64,000 nucleotides of DNA from Caballeronia novacaledonica (GTDB lineage Bacteria > Pseudomonadota > Gammaproteobacteria > Burkholderiales > Burkholderiaceae). The DNA lies in assembly GCF_900258035.1 (NCBI RefSeq), contig NZ_OGTP01000002.1:433391-497390 (forward strand). Direction: 5' to 3'. The notes under the pieces were generated by a model that worked only from the letters and a program-made list of their open reading frames with translations, made no database searches and had not been told where the DNA came from. Both the position numbers and the translations under genes were made by a program. This document shows, one piece after another, positions 35,250 to 43,606 of the stretch. Positions within the stretch are counted from its first letter, which is position 1, and each line of letters starts with the position of its first letter.

Positions 35250-35960
35250 ATGAATTCGACCGCAACGATTCAAACGCAGAACCATACCGGCCAGAAGCGC
35301 ATGCTGTCCGACGCGATCCTCATGCTGGAACGCGCCGAAGTGATCGACTTCAACGGGCACGCAAGCTGGCGCGTGCCCGGTCAGGAACGCATGCTGATCA
35401 ACTCCGGCGCGTCGGTGCGCAGCGCGCTCACGGCGGCGGATATCGTCATCATCGACTTCGATGGCAATCTGATCGAAGGCGATGCCGTTCCCCCGATGGA
35501 GTTTCATATTCACTCGGAGATCTATCGCCGACGTCCGGACGTGGGATCCGTGATTCACGCGCATCCGTTGTGGTCGACGCTCTTCAGCATGACGGGCAAG
35601 CCGGTGCAGCCCGTCATCATGCAGGCGGCCGTGCTCGGCGAGATCCAGCGCTTTCCCAAGACGGCGTCGATCAATCGCAAGGAACTCGGCGAGGAGCTTG
35701 CCGAAGCGCTCGGGCCGCATCGCGTCGCCATGCTGAAGTCGCATGGTTCGGTGATCGCAGCGTCGAGCATTCTCGAAGCGTTCGTGCTCGCGTTCTATCT
35801 GGAAGAGAACGCGCATCGCCAGTATCTCGCGAGTCAGATCGGCGACCCCGCCGTGCTCGATGCCGATCAGATCGCAGTGATTCAACGCAATCTATGGAAG
35901 CCGAATCTGCTGCAAAAGGTCTGGGATTATCACGCGGGCAAGCTCGGCGCACGCGACTGA
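35250..35960 (+). CDS. Class II aldolase/adducin family protein, copy 2
   Basis: The 236-residue product has the class II aldolase features FNGHASWRVPG, FHIHSEIYRRRPDVGSVIHA then HPLW (zinc histidines), and MLKSHGSVIA. It is paralogous to 17856-18569 but not close. As with copy 1, its place in an oxygenase module next to a Pht5-like gene suggests a role as a decarboxylase or hydratase/aldolase on an aromatic intermediate. It follows the permease by 25 bp and is followed after 12 bp by the CobW-type gene, so all belong to one operon. Confidence 0.85.
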   Translation: MNSTATIQTQNHTGQKRMLSDAILMLERAEVIDFNGHASWRVPGQERMLINSGASVRSALTAADIVIIDFDGNLIEGDAVPPMEFHIHSEIYRRRPDVGSVIHAHPLWSTLFSMTGKPVQPVIMQAAVLGEIQRFPKTASINRKELGEELAEALGPHRVAMLKSHGSVIAASSILEAFVLAFYLEENAHRQYLASQIGDPAVLDADQIAVIQRNLWKPNLLQKVWDYHAGKLGARD

Positions 35961-35972
35961 CCGTCGTATCGC

Positions 35973-36920
35973 ATGCATCGCGAACGCATACCGGTCTATG
36001 TCGTGACCGGCTTTCTCGGCAGCGGCAAATCCACGCTGCTCGCGCGCTGGCTGAAGGAAACGCCCTTCTGCAATGCGGCGCTCATCGTCAATGAGATCGG
36101 CGAGATAGGCATCGATCACGCGATGCTCGGATTCGCGGGCGACACATCGATGCTGCTCGCCGATGCGTGCGTCTGTTGCAGCGGCCTGCCCGCGCTCAAC
36201 GAAGCGCTCGCGCAATTGTTCTGGGCGCGGCTGCATCGCAGCATCGCGCGCTTCGAAATGGTTGTCATCGAAACTACCGGGCTGGCGAATCCGGGGCCGC
36301 TCATCGCCTCGCTGAGTCTCGATGCGTTCGTGAAGGAACGCTATTGCATCGCGGGCACGTTCACGACGATCGCCGCGCCGACTGCGCGCGATACCCTCGC
36401 GCGCTTTGCCGAGGCGCGCGCGCAATTAGAAGGCGCGGATGTCGTGATCGTCACGAAGACGGATCTCGTCAGCTCGGAAGAACTCGCAGCCGTGGAAGCG
36501 CATTTGCCCGGCGCGCGTGTCGCGCATTCGGCGAATGCGAGCCTGGGCCTGCACGATGCGCTTTCGATGTTCGCGCTGCCCGCACCCGATATCGAACGCG
36601 CCGTTGCGCGCCCTCTCTCGCGGCCCCGATCACACGATGCGATTACGCACTTCATCGCCATCGACGACGCAATCGATCTCGATACATTGCACGCGCGCGT
36701 TCGATCGCTCATCGACCAATACGGCGATTCGCTGCTCAGACTGAAAGGCTTCGTGCGGATCAAGGAGCAAGACGCTCCCGCACTCGTGCAGTTCGCTCAC
36801 GGCGATGCATTTGCGCATATCACGCGAGGCACCGCGAACACGGTGAGAAGCGGTCTGACGCTGATCGTGAAACCGGGCGCATCACGCCAGGCACGCGCGC
36901 AGGAAACGCACGCGCCATAG
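35973..36920 (+). CDS. CobW/G3E family GTPase (metallochaperone-like)
   Basis: The 315-residue product has the G3E P-loop VTGFLGSGKSTLL near residue 10, the CxCC metal-binding motif (DACVCCSGLPAL, residues 66-77), ETTGLANPGPL near 95 and TKTDLV near 160, then a CobW C-terminal domain (HFIAIDDAIDL, LLRLKGFVRI). COG0523 proteins deliver metal ions (zinc, cobalt, iron) to client enzymes. It is downstream of the class II aldolase-family gene, a likely metalloenzyme, and upstream of Rieske genes. Client and metal are unknown. Confidence 0.9.
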   Translation: MHRERIPVYVVTGFLGSGKSTLLARWLKETPFCNAALIVNEIGEIGIDHAMLGFAGDTSMLLADACVCCSGLPALNEALAQLFWARLHRSIARFEMVVIETTGLANPGPLIASLSLDAFVKERYCIAGTFTTIAAPTARDTLARFAEARAQLEGADVVIVTKTDLVSSEELAAVEAHLPGARVAHSANASLGLHDALSMFALPAPDIERAVARPLSRPRSHDAITHFIAIDDAIDLDTLHARVRSLIDQYGDSLLRLKGFVRIKEQDAPALVQFAHGDAFAHITRGTANTVRSGLTLIVKPGASRQARAQETHAP

Positions 36921-36929
36921 CGGATATGT

Positions 36930-37256
36930 TCATTCGCCGTCGATCTCTATGCTCACCTCGCCATCCTCCACGCGCGTCTTGTAGGTCTTGAGCGGAATCA
37001 TGCAAGGCGGCGCGACGACTTCGCCCGTCTTGATGTTGAACGAGCCGTTGTGGAAGTCGCACTCGACCACGTCGCCTTCGATGTAGCCCTCCGACAACGA
37101 ACCCGGCCCATGCGTGCATGTGTCGTTGGTGACGAAGTATTCGCCCTGAATGTTGAACACGGCCAGCGTGAGACCGTTTTTCTCGACCTTGATGGCCTGA
37201 CCGTCGGCGACGTCGCCGGCTTTGCAAAGGCGGGCAAATGCGCAAGCTTGATGCAT
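36930..37256 (-). CDS. Rieske-type ferredoxin of module 2
   Basis: The 108-residue product is a Rieske ferredoxin: CTHGPGSLSEG near residue 47 and CDFHNGSFNIKTGE near 66 supply the Cys-His pairs. It carries electrons from reductase to oxygenase in three-component dioxygenases. It is divergent from oxygenase 2, and the spacer contains two tandem IclR-type sites. It is convergent with the CobW gene, with 9 bp between the stops. Confidence 0.93.
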   Translation of the reverse strand: MHQACAFARLCKAGDVADGQAIKVEKNGLTLAVFNIQGEYFVTNDTCTHGPGSLSEGYIEGDVVECDFHNGSFNIKTGEVVAPPCMIPLKTYKTRVEDGEVSIEIDGE

Positions 37257-37305
37257 CGGGTATCTCCTTCTCCGTTTGACATGGCATGGGTCAAATGATA
37301 ACTTT

Positions 37306-37342
37306 GTTCCTGTTTGATGAACAGCGTTCTTTTATACGGAAC
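37306..37342. promoter_or_regulatory. Tandem IclR-type operators between ferredoxin and oxygenase 2
   Basis: GTTCCTGTTTGATGAAC (37306-37322, one mismatch) and GTTCTTTTATACGGAAC (37326-37342) match GTTCY-N7-GGAAC. Their 20-bp offset is the same as at 32427-32463. They lie in the divergent promoter spacer and could control both directions. Confidence 0.75.
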
Positions 37343-37443
37343 ACGCGAACATCGGCGTGAAGAAGAATCGCGAGAAGCGGCACGCGCGCATGGCCCACAC
37401 GAACACACGTCGAGAGACGGGAGCACACCCTGAGGCAAGCACT

Positions 37444-38730
37444 ATGTTGAGAAAAGAGCAAAACGATCTGGTCACGCAAACCGGTCCCGGCACGCCGATG
37501 GGCGAACTGTTCCGCCGCTTCTGGCTCCCCGCGCTGCTGTCCGAAGAACTCGCGGAACCGGGCGGCGAACCGGTGCGTCTGCAACTGCTGTCGGAGCGCA
37601 TGCTCGCGTTCCGCGATTCGGAAGGGAAGCTCGGTCTCATCGACGAGTTTTGCGCGCATCGCGGCGTCTCGCTCTGGTTTGGCCGCAACGAGGAAGGCGG
37701 TATCCGCTGCCCGTATCACGGCTGGAAATACGATGTGAGCGGCCAGTGCATCGACGTGCCTTCGGAGCCGGCTGCGAGCGGCTATTGCAACAAGATCAAG
37801 TTGAAGTCGTACCCGCTCGTCGAGCAAGGCGGCGTGATCTGGGTTTATATGGGTCCGAAGGACGAAGAGCCGCCGCTGCCCGCATTCGAATTCTCGACCG
37901 TGCCCGCGAGCCAGTCGTTCATGAGCAAGCGTCTTCAGGAATGCAACTGGCTGCAGGCGCTCGAAGGCGGCGTCGATTCGAGCCACGTGTCGTTCCTGCA
38001 CAGCGGCAGCCTCAATACGGACCCGCTATTCAAGGGCGCGCGCGGCAATCAATACAACCTTGCCGACCTGAGTCCCGTGTTCGAAGTGGTGGAGTCGGAT
38101 GGCGGCCTCTTCATCGGCGCGCGCCGCAATGCCGAGGACGAGCAGTATTACTGGCGCATCACGCCGTGGGTCATGCCCTGCTTCACGATGGTCCCGCCGC
38201 GCGGCGATCATCCTGTGCACGGTCATTTCTGGGTGCCCATCGACGATGAAAACTGCTGGGCGTGGAGCTTCGACTATCATCCGACACGCGATCTCACCGA
38301 AGCCGAAGTGCAGGCGATGAAAGACGGCATGGGCATTCACGTCCGCTACATTCCGGGCACCTACATTCCGCTGCAAAACAAGACCAACAACTATCTGATG
38401 GACCGCGCCGCGCAGAAGGCGGGCGTCACGTATAGCGGCGTGGAAGGCATCGCCATGCAGGACGCATCGTTGCAGGAGAGCATGGGGCCGATTCAGGACC
38501 GCACGCGCGAGAATCTCGTGTCGACGGACAACGGCATCATCATGGTGCGTCATCGGCTGATGAAGGCGGCGCGTGCGCTCGCGGAGAAGGGAATCGAGCC
38601 GCCGGGACGCGATCCGGAATCGCAGAAAGTGCGCTCCGTCGCGATTGTTCTGCATCGCGACAAGCCGTTCAAGGAAGGCGCGCACGATGCGCTTCACGCC
38701 GAAGCAGGCAAGGCCCACACCACCATCTGA
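37444..38730 (+). CDS. Rieske aromatic ring-hydroxylating oxygenase, alpha subunit (phthalate 4,5-dioxygenase type), module 2
   Basis: The 428-residue product has TQTGPGTPMGELFRRFWLPA at the N-terminus, the Rieske site CAHRGVSL..CPYHGWKY (about residues 68-95) and the iron site LQALEGGVDSSHVSFLHSG (about 178-197). Of the three oxygenases in the window this one looks closest to phthalate 4,5-dioxygenase by its SSHVSFLH block. ATG 37444 is used; the open frame starts at 37357 but enters the operator region. The electron partners are probably the Rieske ferredoxin next door and the reductase at 28930-29970. Confidence 0.92.
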   Translation: MLRKEQNDLVTQTGPGTPMGELFRRFWLPALLSEELAEPGGEPVRLQLLSERMLAFRDSEGKLGLIDEFCAHRGVSLWFGRNEEGGIRCPYHGWKYDVSGQCIDVPSEPAASGYCNKIKLKSYPLVEQGGVIWVYMGPKDEEPPLPAFEFSTVPASQSFMSKRLQECNWLQALEGGVDSSHVSFLHSGSLNTDPLFKGARGNQYNLADLSPVFEVVESDGGLFIGARRNAEDEQYYWRITPWVMPCFTMVPPRGDHPVHGHFWVPIDDENCWAWSFDYHPTRDLTEAEVQAMKDGMGIHVRYIPGTYIPLQNKTNNYLMDRAAQKAGVTYSGVEGIAMQDASLQESMGPIQDRTRENLVSTDNGIIMVRHRLMKAARALAEKGIEPPGRDPESQKVRSVAIVLHRDKPFKEGAHDALHAEAGKAHTTI

Positions 38731-38775
38731 CGAGGACGCGCGCGCGAAACTCGGCGGTTTCGCGGGCCACGACGC

Positions 38776-39912
38776 ATGAACGAAGCACATCGACATGACA
38801 AGGCCTCACGCACCTTCAAGGCGGCGGTTGCGGTCGAGCCATCGCGCACGGAGATTCAGACGTTCGAGCGGCCGGACATCACGTCATCGACGGGACTGTT
38901 GCGCGTCGCGATCACGGGCGTATGCGGCAGCGACGGCCCTTACTATCGTCAATTGCCGCAAAGCCGCGGGCCTTTGATTCTCGGGCATGAAACGGTCGGG
39001 CATATCGAGGAAACGGGCGAACTCGCGCGTGCGCGCTGGGGCCTGAAGGAAGGCGATTACGTCGCGCTCGAAGAGTATGTGCCATGCGGGCACTGCGAGT
39101 ACTGTCTCTCGAACGAGTTCCGTCTTTGCGATGCAACCGACTGGCGTCTCAACGGCCTGCGTTATGGCGCGACCGGTTTGCGCACTGCGCCCCGTTTCTG
39201 GGGCGGCTTCAGCCAGTATCAATACTTGCAGTTGAACACGGTGTTCCATCGCGTACCTTCGAAGGTCGCGCCGAAACATGCTGCGCTTGCGCTACCGCTT
39301 GGCAATGGCGTCGAATGGGCCTATCTGCAAGGCGGCGCGGGGCCGGGTCAGGCGGTGGTGATTCAGGGACCGGGCCAGCAAGGACTTTCGTGCGTCGTCG
39401 CGGCGCGTGAAGCGGGCGCGGCGAAGATCATCGTGACGGGACTCTCGACGAAGACGGACCGCGAACGTCTCGCGCTCGCGAAACGTCTCGGCGCCGATCA
39501 TACGATCGAAGTCGATCAGGAAGACGTGCTCGAACGCGTCGCCGATCTGACCGGCGGCGCGATGGCCGATCTCGTGATCGATTGCGCATCGGGCGGCCCG
39601 TCCACGGTCACGTCCGCGATCCGGCTTGCGCGCAAACGCGGGACCGTCGTGCTCGGCGGACAGAAGCGCGTGCCGATTCCCGAGTTCAACAGCGACATGA
39701 TCATCGCGCGCTTTCTCACGGTGAAAGGCATGCGCGGGCACAGCTATCAGTCGGTCGAGCTCGCGCTGCAACTGATCGCCGCGAATCGCCACGATGTCAC
39801 GCAAATGAGCACTCACACCTTCGGCCTCGACGACACCGATCTCGCGCTGCGTACCTTGCAGGGCGAAGGCGTCGAAGGCGCGATTCACATGACGATCGAT
39901 CCATGGAAGTGA
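38776..39912 (+). CDS. Zinc-dependent alcohol dehydrogenase family protein, module 2
   Basis: The 378-residue product is a medium-chain dehydrogenase with catalytic zinc ligands in GVCGSDGPYY and LGHETVG, a four-cysteine structural zinc site CGHCEYC..C near residue 100, and a nucleotide fold IQGPGQQGLSCVVAAREAGA near 195. In module 2 there is no Gfo/Idh dehydrogenase, so this enzyme may oxidise the cis-dihydrodiol made by oxygenase 2; this is inference. It overlaps the following small gene by 10 bases. Confidence 0.88.
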   Translation: MNEAHRHDKASRTFKAAVAVEPSRTEIQTFERPDITSSTGLLRVAITGVCGSDGPYYRQLPQSRGPLILGHETVGHIEETGELARARWGLKEGDYVALEEYVPCGHCEYCLSNEFRLCDATDWRLNGLRYGATGLRTAPRFWGGFSQYQYLQLNTVFHRVPSKVAPKHAALALPLGNGVEWAYLQGGAGPGQAVVIQGPGQQGLSCVVAAREAGAAKIIVTGLSTKTDRERLALAKRLGADHTIEVDQEDVLERVADLTGGAMADLVIDCASGGPSTVTSAIRLARKRGTVVLGGQKRVPIPEFNSDMIIARFLTVKGMRGHSYQSVELALQLIAANRHDVTQMSTHTFGLDDTDLALRTLQGEGVEGAIHMTIDPWK

Positions 39913-40388
39913 CCACGCCTGCGGAAGTGCGCTTCAGGGTTCGATCGCCGAATTCCGTGCCGCGCCGCATCAGGGTCATCGCTCTGACGGATGACGATGC
40001 GGAAGTGAGAAGATGCATCGAGCGCGCGCACGCCGATGTGCAGTTCGTGCGCGCAAGCGAATTCGCCGCGCTGTTGCAGACCGAAGGCACCGATGCCGCG
40101 AGCATTCTGCGCAGCGTCGATACGAACACGTGCGCATTGAACGCATGGCTCGGCGCGCCGGATCTCGTCGTGATCGCAGGCCGGGAAGGCGACGATGCGC
40201 AAGCGGGCGCGGTCGCGGCGAAGGCGTATCGTAGCCGTGGCGTGACCGTGTCGAGCGTGATCGGTCCCGGTGACGTGTGCGGCAGGCGCGCCAGCACCGC
40301 CGATTTATTGCGCCCGCATTGCACGATGCTTATTCTTCCGGTGAGCGCAGGCTATCTCGAAGATTTGCTCGTCGCGCTCGGCGCATGA
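39903..40388 (+). CDS. Protein of unknown function, module 2
   Basis: The 161-residue product was not recognised. It has a beta-alpha pattern: RIRVIALTDDDAEVRR, a central helix, then APDLVVIAGREG and a glycine/alanine-rich helix, and ends LILPVSAGYLEDLLVALGA. No signal peptide or membrane segment is visible. It starts 10 bases inside the dehydrogenase gene and its stop overlaps the possible MFS start, so it is coupled on both sides and likely real. It may be a small accessory protein of the pathway. Confidence 0.7.
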   Translation: MEVTTPAEVRFRVRSPNSVPRRIRVIALTDDDAEVRRCIERAHADVQFVRASEFAALLQTEGTDAASILRSVDTNTCALNAWLGAPDLVVIAGREGDDAQAGAVAAKAYRSRGVTVSSVIGPGDVCGRRASTADLLRPHCTMLILPVSAGYLEDLLVALGA

Positions 40389-41716
40389 AAAACGAATTCG
40401 TTTGCGCGCGCATGCGCGAACGAGCAGGAGACATGGCTGTGAAGCAACAAGACATCAATCGATGGTGGACCGTCCTCGGCGGCGCGATCTGCCTTTCCGT
40501 CGGCGCGGGCGTGATATCGGCGTTCATGTTCGGCACGTTCATCAAGGCGATCGCCGCGGAAAACGGATGGAGCCGCGCGCAGGTATCGCTCGGCCTCACG
40601 ATCTTCGAGTTCGCGATGGGACCGGGCACGATCGTGCTCGGCTCGCTGATCGACCGCTTCGGCGTACGACGTCCCACGATGCTGTTTCTGTTGTTGTTCG
40701 CGGGATCGATCGCGCTCGTCGGCGTCATTCCCGTTTCGCTCGCGCTCTTCTGTCTCGTGTTCGTGATGGTCGGCTTCTTTGCGCCGGGCAGCAACGCGTT
40801 GCCTTATGCGAAGGTCGTGTGCGCGCGCTTCGATCATCGGCGGGGACTGGCGCTTGGATTGACCGTCGGCGGCACGGCTATCGGCGCGATGTTGATGCCG
40901 CAATATGCGGGCTATCTGCTGCGTCATTTCGGCTGGCGCACGGGTTATCTCGGCGTGGCGGCGTTGATGACGGTGCTATCCATTCCCGCGCTCTACTTCC
41001 TCGTGAAGATGCCGCCGGGCGTCGATGAAGCGATCTCACGCCACGCGCGCGAAGCTCGTGCAGACCTGCCGTCGTTATGGACGATCTTTCGTCACGATCG
41101 CACGTTTCGTTTGTTGGGCGTCGCGATCTTCTGCATGTCGGGGGTGTTGCTCGCATTGCTGTCGCAACTCGTGCCGATGATGACCGACCGTGGCGAAACC
41201 GTGCGCGCTGCCGGAACGATGCTCTCGATCGCGGGACTCGCATCCGCTGTCGGCCGCCTGTTTGCGGGCTATCTGATGGATCGCGTTCACGCGCCTTATG
41301 TCGCGGCGATGTCGTTCGGACTCACGCTATGCGGCGTGCTGATTCTCGCGGCCGGCGCAACCGGCGATACGGCGATGGCCGCTTCCGCGATGATCGGCGT
41401 GAGCATCGGCGCGGAGGCCGACATCATCACGTTCATTGTGAGCCGTTACTTTGATTTGCGTTTGTTCGGACGTGTATGCGGGGGCATGTGGGCGTGCTGG
41501 GGCTGGGGCGCGGGGATCATGATTTTCCTTTCCGGACTGTGTTATGACCTCACGCATTCTTATCGGCTGGCGTTGTGGGTGTTTTCAGGGCTCGTAGCTT
41601 TGTCGGTGGTTTCGATCATTCGGCTCGGGCCTTATGGGTATCCGGAGCAGGGAGATCGGAGGAAGGCCCCTGTGCAGGGTTTGCCGCTTGATAAATCGGC
41701 GGAAGTGAATTCTTGA
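40385..41716 (+). CDS. MFS transporter, module 2
   Basis: The product of up to 443 residues has 12 membrane segments and the MFS loop motif GSLIDRFGVRRPTML near residue 85. It resembles oxalate:formate antiporter-like and monocarboxylate MFS carriers. At the end of the dehydrogenase-unknown-MFS operon it may import the aromatic acid or export an intermediate, in addition to the ABC system upstream. ATG 40385 overlaps the previous stop (ATGA); ATG 40433 and GTG 40439 are alternatives because AGGAG lies just before them. Confidence 0.88.
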   Translation: MKNEFVCARMRERAGDMAVKQQDINRWWTVLGGAICLSVGAGVISAFMFGTFIKAIAAENGWSRAQVSLGLTIFEFAMGPGTIVLGSLIDRFGVRRPTMLFLLLFAGSIALVGVIPVSLALFCLVFVMVGFFAPGSNALPYAKVVCARFDHRRGLALGLTVGGTAIGAMLMPQYAGYLLRHFGWRTGYLGVAALMTVLSIPALYFLVKMPPGVDEAISRHAREARADLPSLWTIFRHDRTFRLLGVAIFCMSGVLLALLSQLVPMMTDRGETVRAAGTMLSIAGLASAVGRLFAGYLMDRVHAPYVAAMSFGLTLCGVLILAAGATGDTAMAASAMIGVSIGAEADIITFIVSRYFDLRLFGRVCGGMWACWGWGAGIMIFLSGLCYDLTHSYRLALWVFSGLVALSVVSIIRLGPYGYPEQGDRRKAPVQGLPLDKSAEVNS

Positions 41717-41852
41717 GTTTGTTTTCTTGTCGCCGGATGCCGTCTTGTTTTTGGTTTATTGGCGTTGCCCCTGCGCGGGGCGGCAGTTAAAGAAAGCGGC
41801 TTTTATCGCGCACGGCACAGGGGCTCTTTGCGTGAGTGAAACTTGCATTCGT

Positions 41853-41940
41853 GTCGGTTTATTGGCGTTGCCCCTGTGCGGGGCGGCAGTCACTTTCTTT
41901 GCTGCTGCAAAGAAAGTAACCAAAGAAACAGCTATCCCCA
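41853..41940 (+). repeat. Left 88-bp arm of the inverted repeat
   Basis: Identical, as reverse complement, to 42336-42423 over all 88 positions. It begins GTCGGTTTATTGGCG and ends GCTATCCCCA. Confidence 0.9.
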
Positions 41941-42335
41941 GCCTAAGCACTTCATGCCGGCCGCGGCACAGGCGATTGGCTGAATGGCCCGGCAGTAGCG
42001 AGTGCCCCCACAAAACTCACGCGCCTTGGCTCGCGCACGGTCTGCCGCACAACATGTTTTAGGGCGCTGGTTCAGCACGAAATCGCGCCGGCACAGCGCT
42101 GCGCGCTGCCGTTGGGTATGCCAGGGAAACCAGCGAGAAAGAAGCACACGCAGCCCCCGATTGACCCATCGGCCGCGTAGCGGGCCGGAGCTTGCAAGGG
42201 CTGAACCCGCAACTTGAGCGGTGCGCTGCGGCAGACCGTGCGCGATCCAAGCCGCGTGAGACCTTTGAGGGCACTCGCTACTGCCGGGCCATTCGGTCAA
42301 TCGCCTGTGCCGCGGCCGGTGTGAGGCACTTTGGA

Positions 42336-42423
42336 TGGGGATAGCTGTTTCTTTGGTTACTTTCTTTGCAGCAGCAAAGAAAGTGACTGCCGCCCCGCAC
42401 AGGGGCAACGCCAATAAACCGAC
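42336..42423 (-). repeat. Right 88-bp arm of the inverted repeat
   Basis: Reverse complement of 41853-41940 without a mismatch. It begins TGGGGATAGC and ends CCAATAAACCGAC on the plus strand. Confidence 0.9.
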
Positions 42424-42601
42424 GCGAAAGCAAGTTTCCCTCAGACCCTCGAAGCCTCGAAAGGCCCCCGCGCCGTGCACGATAAGAGCTGCTTTCTTTT
42501 GGTCACTTTCTTTGCAGCATCAAAGAAAGTGACCGCCGCCCCGCACAGGGGCAACGCGAATAAACCAATAACAAACCGGGAACCAGCGACAAACAAAAAA
42601 A

Positions 42602-43564
42602 TCAGAAATCAATAACCAACCGCTCACTCTTCGATCCCGAACAGCAAATCAACATAACATCCCCCGCAACTTGCTCGCGTTCGCTGAGAACGCTATCCCG
42701 ATGATCCGGCGTCCCCTCGATCACATCCACCTGACAGGCCCCGCAAATGCCTTCTTCGCACGAATAAGGCGCCGACACACCCGCCTCGCGCAATACCTGC
42801 AAGATAGTCTTCCCCTGAGGCACTTCAAACTGCTGCCCCGTGCGATGCAACTGCACAACGAACCCACCTTCGCAAGCAGCGGCAGCCCGCGGCGCGAAAT
42901 ACTCGATATGCACGCGCTCCGAATCAACCGATGCCGTCGCAGCCTCATAGCCCGCCAGCATCGGCTGCGGCCCGCAGCAATAGAAATGCGCATCCGCAGG
43001 CGCATTGCCAACGATCGCCGCGATATCGAGCACGCGCCTCTCTTCGGAATCGAAATGCAAGTGCGCTTGCGGCAAAGCAGTCAACGTATCGAGAAACGCG
43101 GCCTCGCGCCGTTCCCTGCACGCGTAATGCAGCTCGAACGATCGATTCAATCGCATGAGACGTTGCGCCATGCACCAGATCGGCGTGATGCCGATACCGC
43201 CCGCGATCAGTACCGTATGCGAAGCCGTCTCGCACAACGGAAAGTTATTGCGCGGCCCGCCGATATCGAGCATCTGCCCGACGCGCAACTGCTCGTGCAT
43301 GAAGCGCGACCCGCCACGGCTCATGCGATCGCGCTTGATGCCGATGAGATACGCGCGCTCGTCGCCATCGGCAGTCACGAGCGAATACTGGCGCATGAGC
43401 CCGCTCGGCATGTGCACGTCGATATGCGCGCCCGGTTCCACACGCGGCAACGCCGCGTTGTCGGGACGGCGGATTTCGTAGACGTTGATATCGTCGGCGG
43501 CATAGCGGATCGCCGTGACGCGCATGTTCACCGGCGCATCGGATGCATTCAACTGCGAAGACAT
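42602..43564 (-). CDS. PDR/VanB family oxygenase reductase (FMN, NAD, C-terminal 2Fe-2S), module 3
   Basis: The 320-residue product has the flavin motif RQYSLVTADG near residue 58, NAD-binding GGIGITPIWCMA near 122, YCCGPQPML near 195 and the C-terminal CEEGICGAC..C site near 270-305. It is the electron donor expected for oxygenase 3, which lies 1 kb away on the other side of iclR. It shares the minus strand with iclR (43607-44404) and follows it by 42 bp. Confidence 0.92.
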   Translation of the reverse strand: MSSQLNASDAPVNMRVTAIRYAADDINVYEIRRPDNAALPRVEPGAHIDVHMPSGLMRQYSLVTADGDERAYLIGIKRDRMSRGGSRFMHEQLRVGQMLDIGGPRNNFPLCETASHTVLIAGGIGITPIWCMAQRLMRLNRSFELHYACRERREAAFLDTLTALPQAHLHFDSEERRVLDIAAIVGNAPADAHFYCCGPQPMLAGYEAATASVDSERVHIEYFAPRAAAACEGGFVVQLHRTGQQFEVPQGKTILQVLREAGVSAPYSCEEGICGACQVDVIEGTPDHRDSVLSEREQVAGDVMLICCSGSKSERLVIDF

Positions 43565-43606
43565 GAAACCACTCCTCCATACGTGCGGCGTCGTCGCGCC
43601 GCGAGA

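Larger units (their letters stand above)
41753..42570. repeat. Non-coding composite inverted-repeat element
   Basis: Four copies of a unit containing GCGTTGCCCCTG and GGGGCGGCAGT occur: two forward (41753-41787 partial, 41853-41940) and two inverted (42336-42423, 42497-42570). The two inner copies form a perfect 88-bp inverted repeat, and homology continues imperfectly inward to about 42050 and 42229, leaving a spacer of about 180 bp. Each full unit also contains its own hairpin, ACTTTCTTTGCTGC pairing with GCAAAGAAAGT. The element fills the gap between the convergent MFS and reductase genes. Open frames in it encode the same peptide-like phrase from each arm and are not genes. Confidence 0.85.

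Noticed and set aside
41727..42480. Open frames of 111 and 182 codons in the repeat element
   Set aside because: Both strands give the same phrase (ALPLCGAAVTFFAAAKKV) because the arms are inverted copies; this is repeat sequence, not protein coding.
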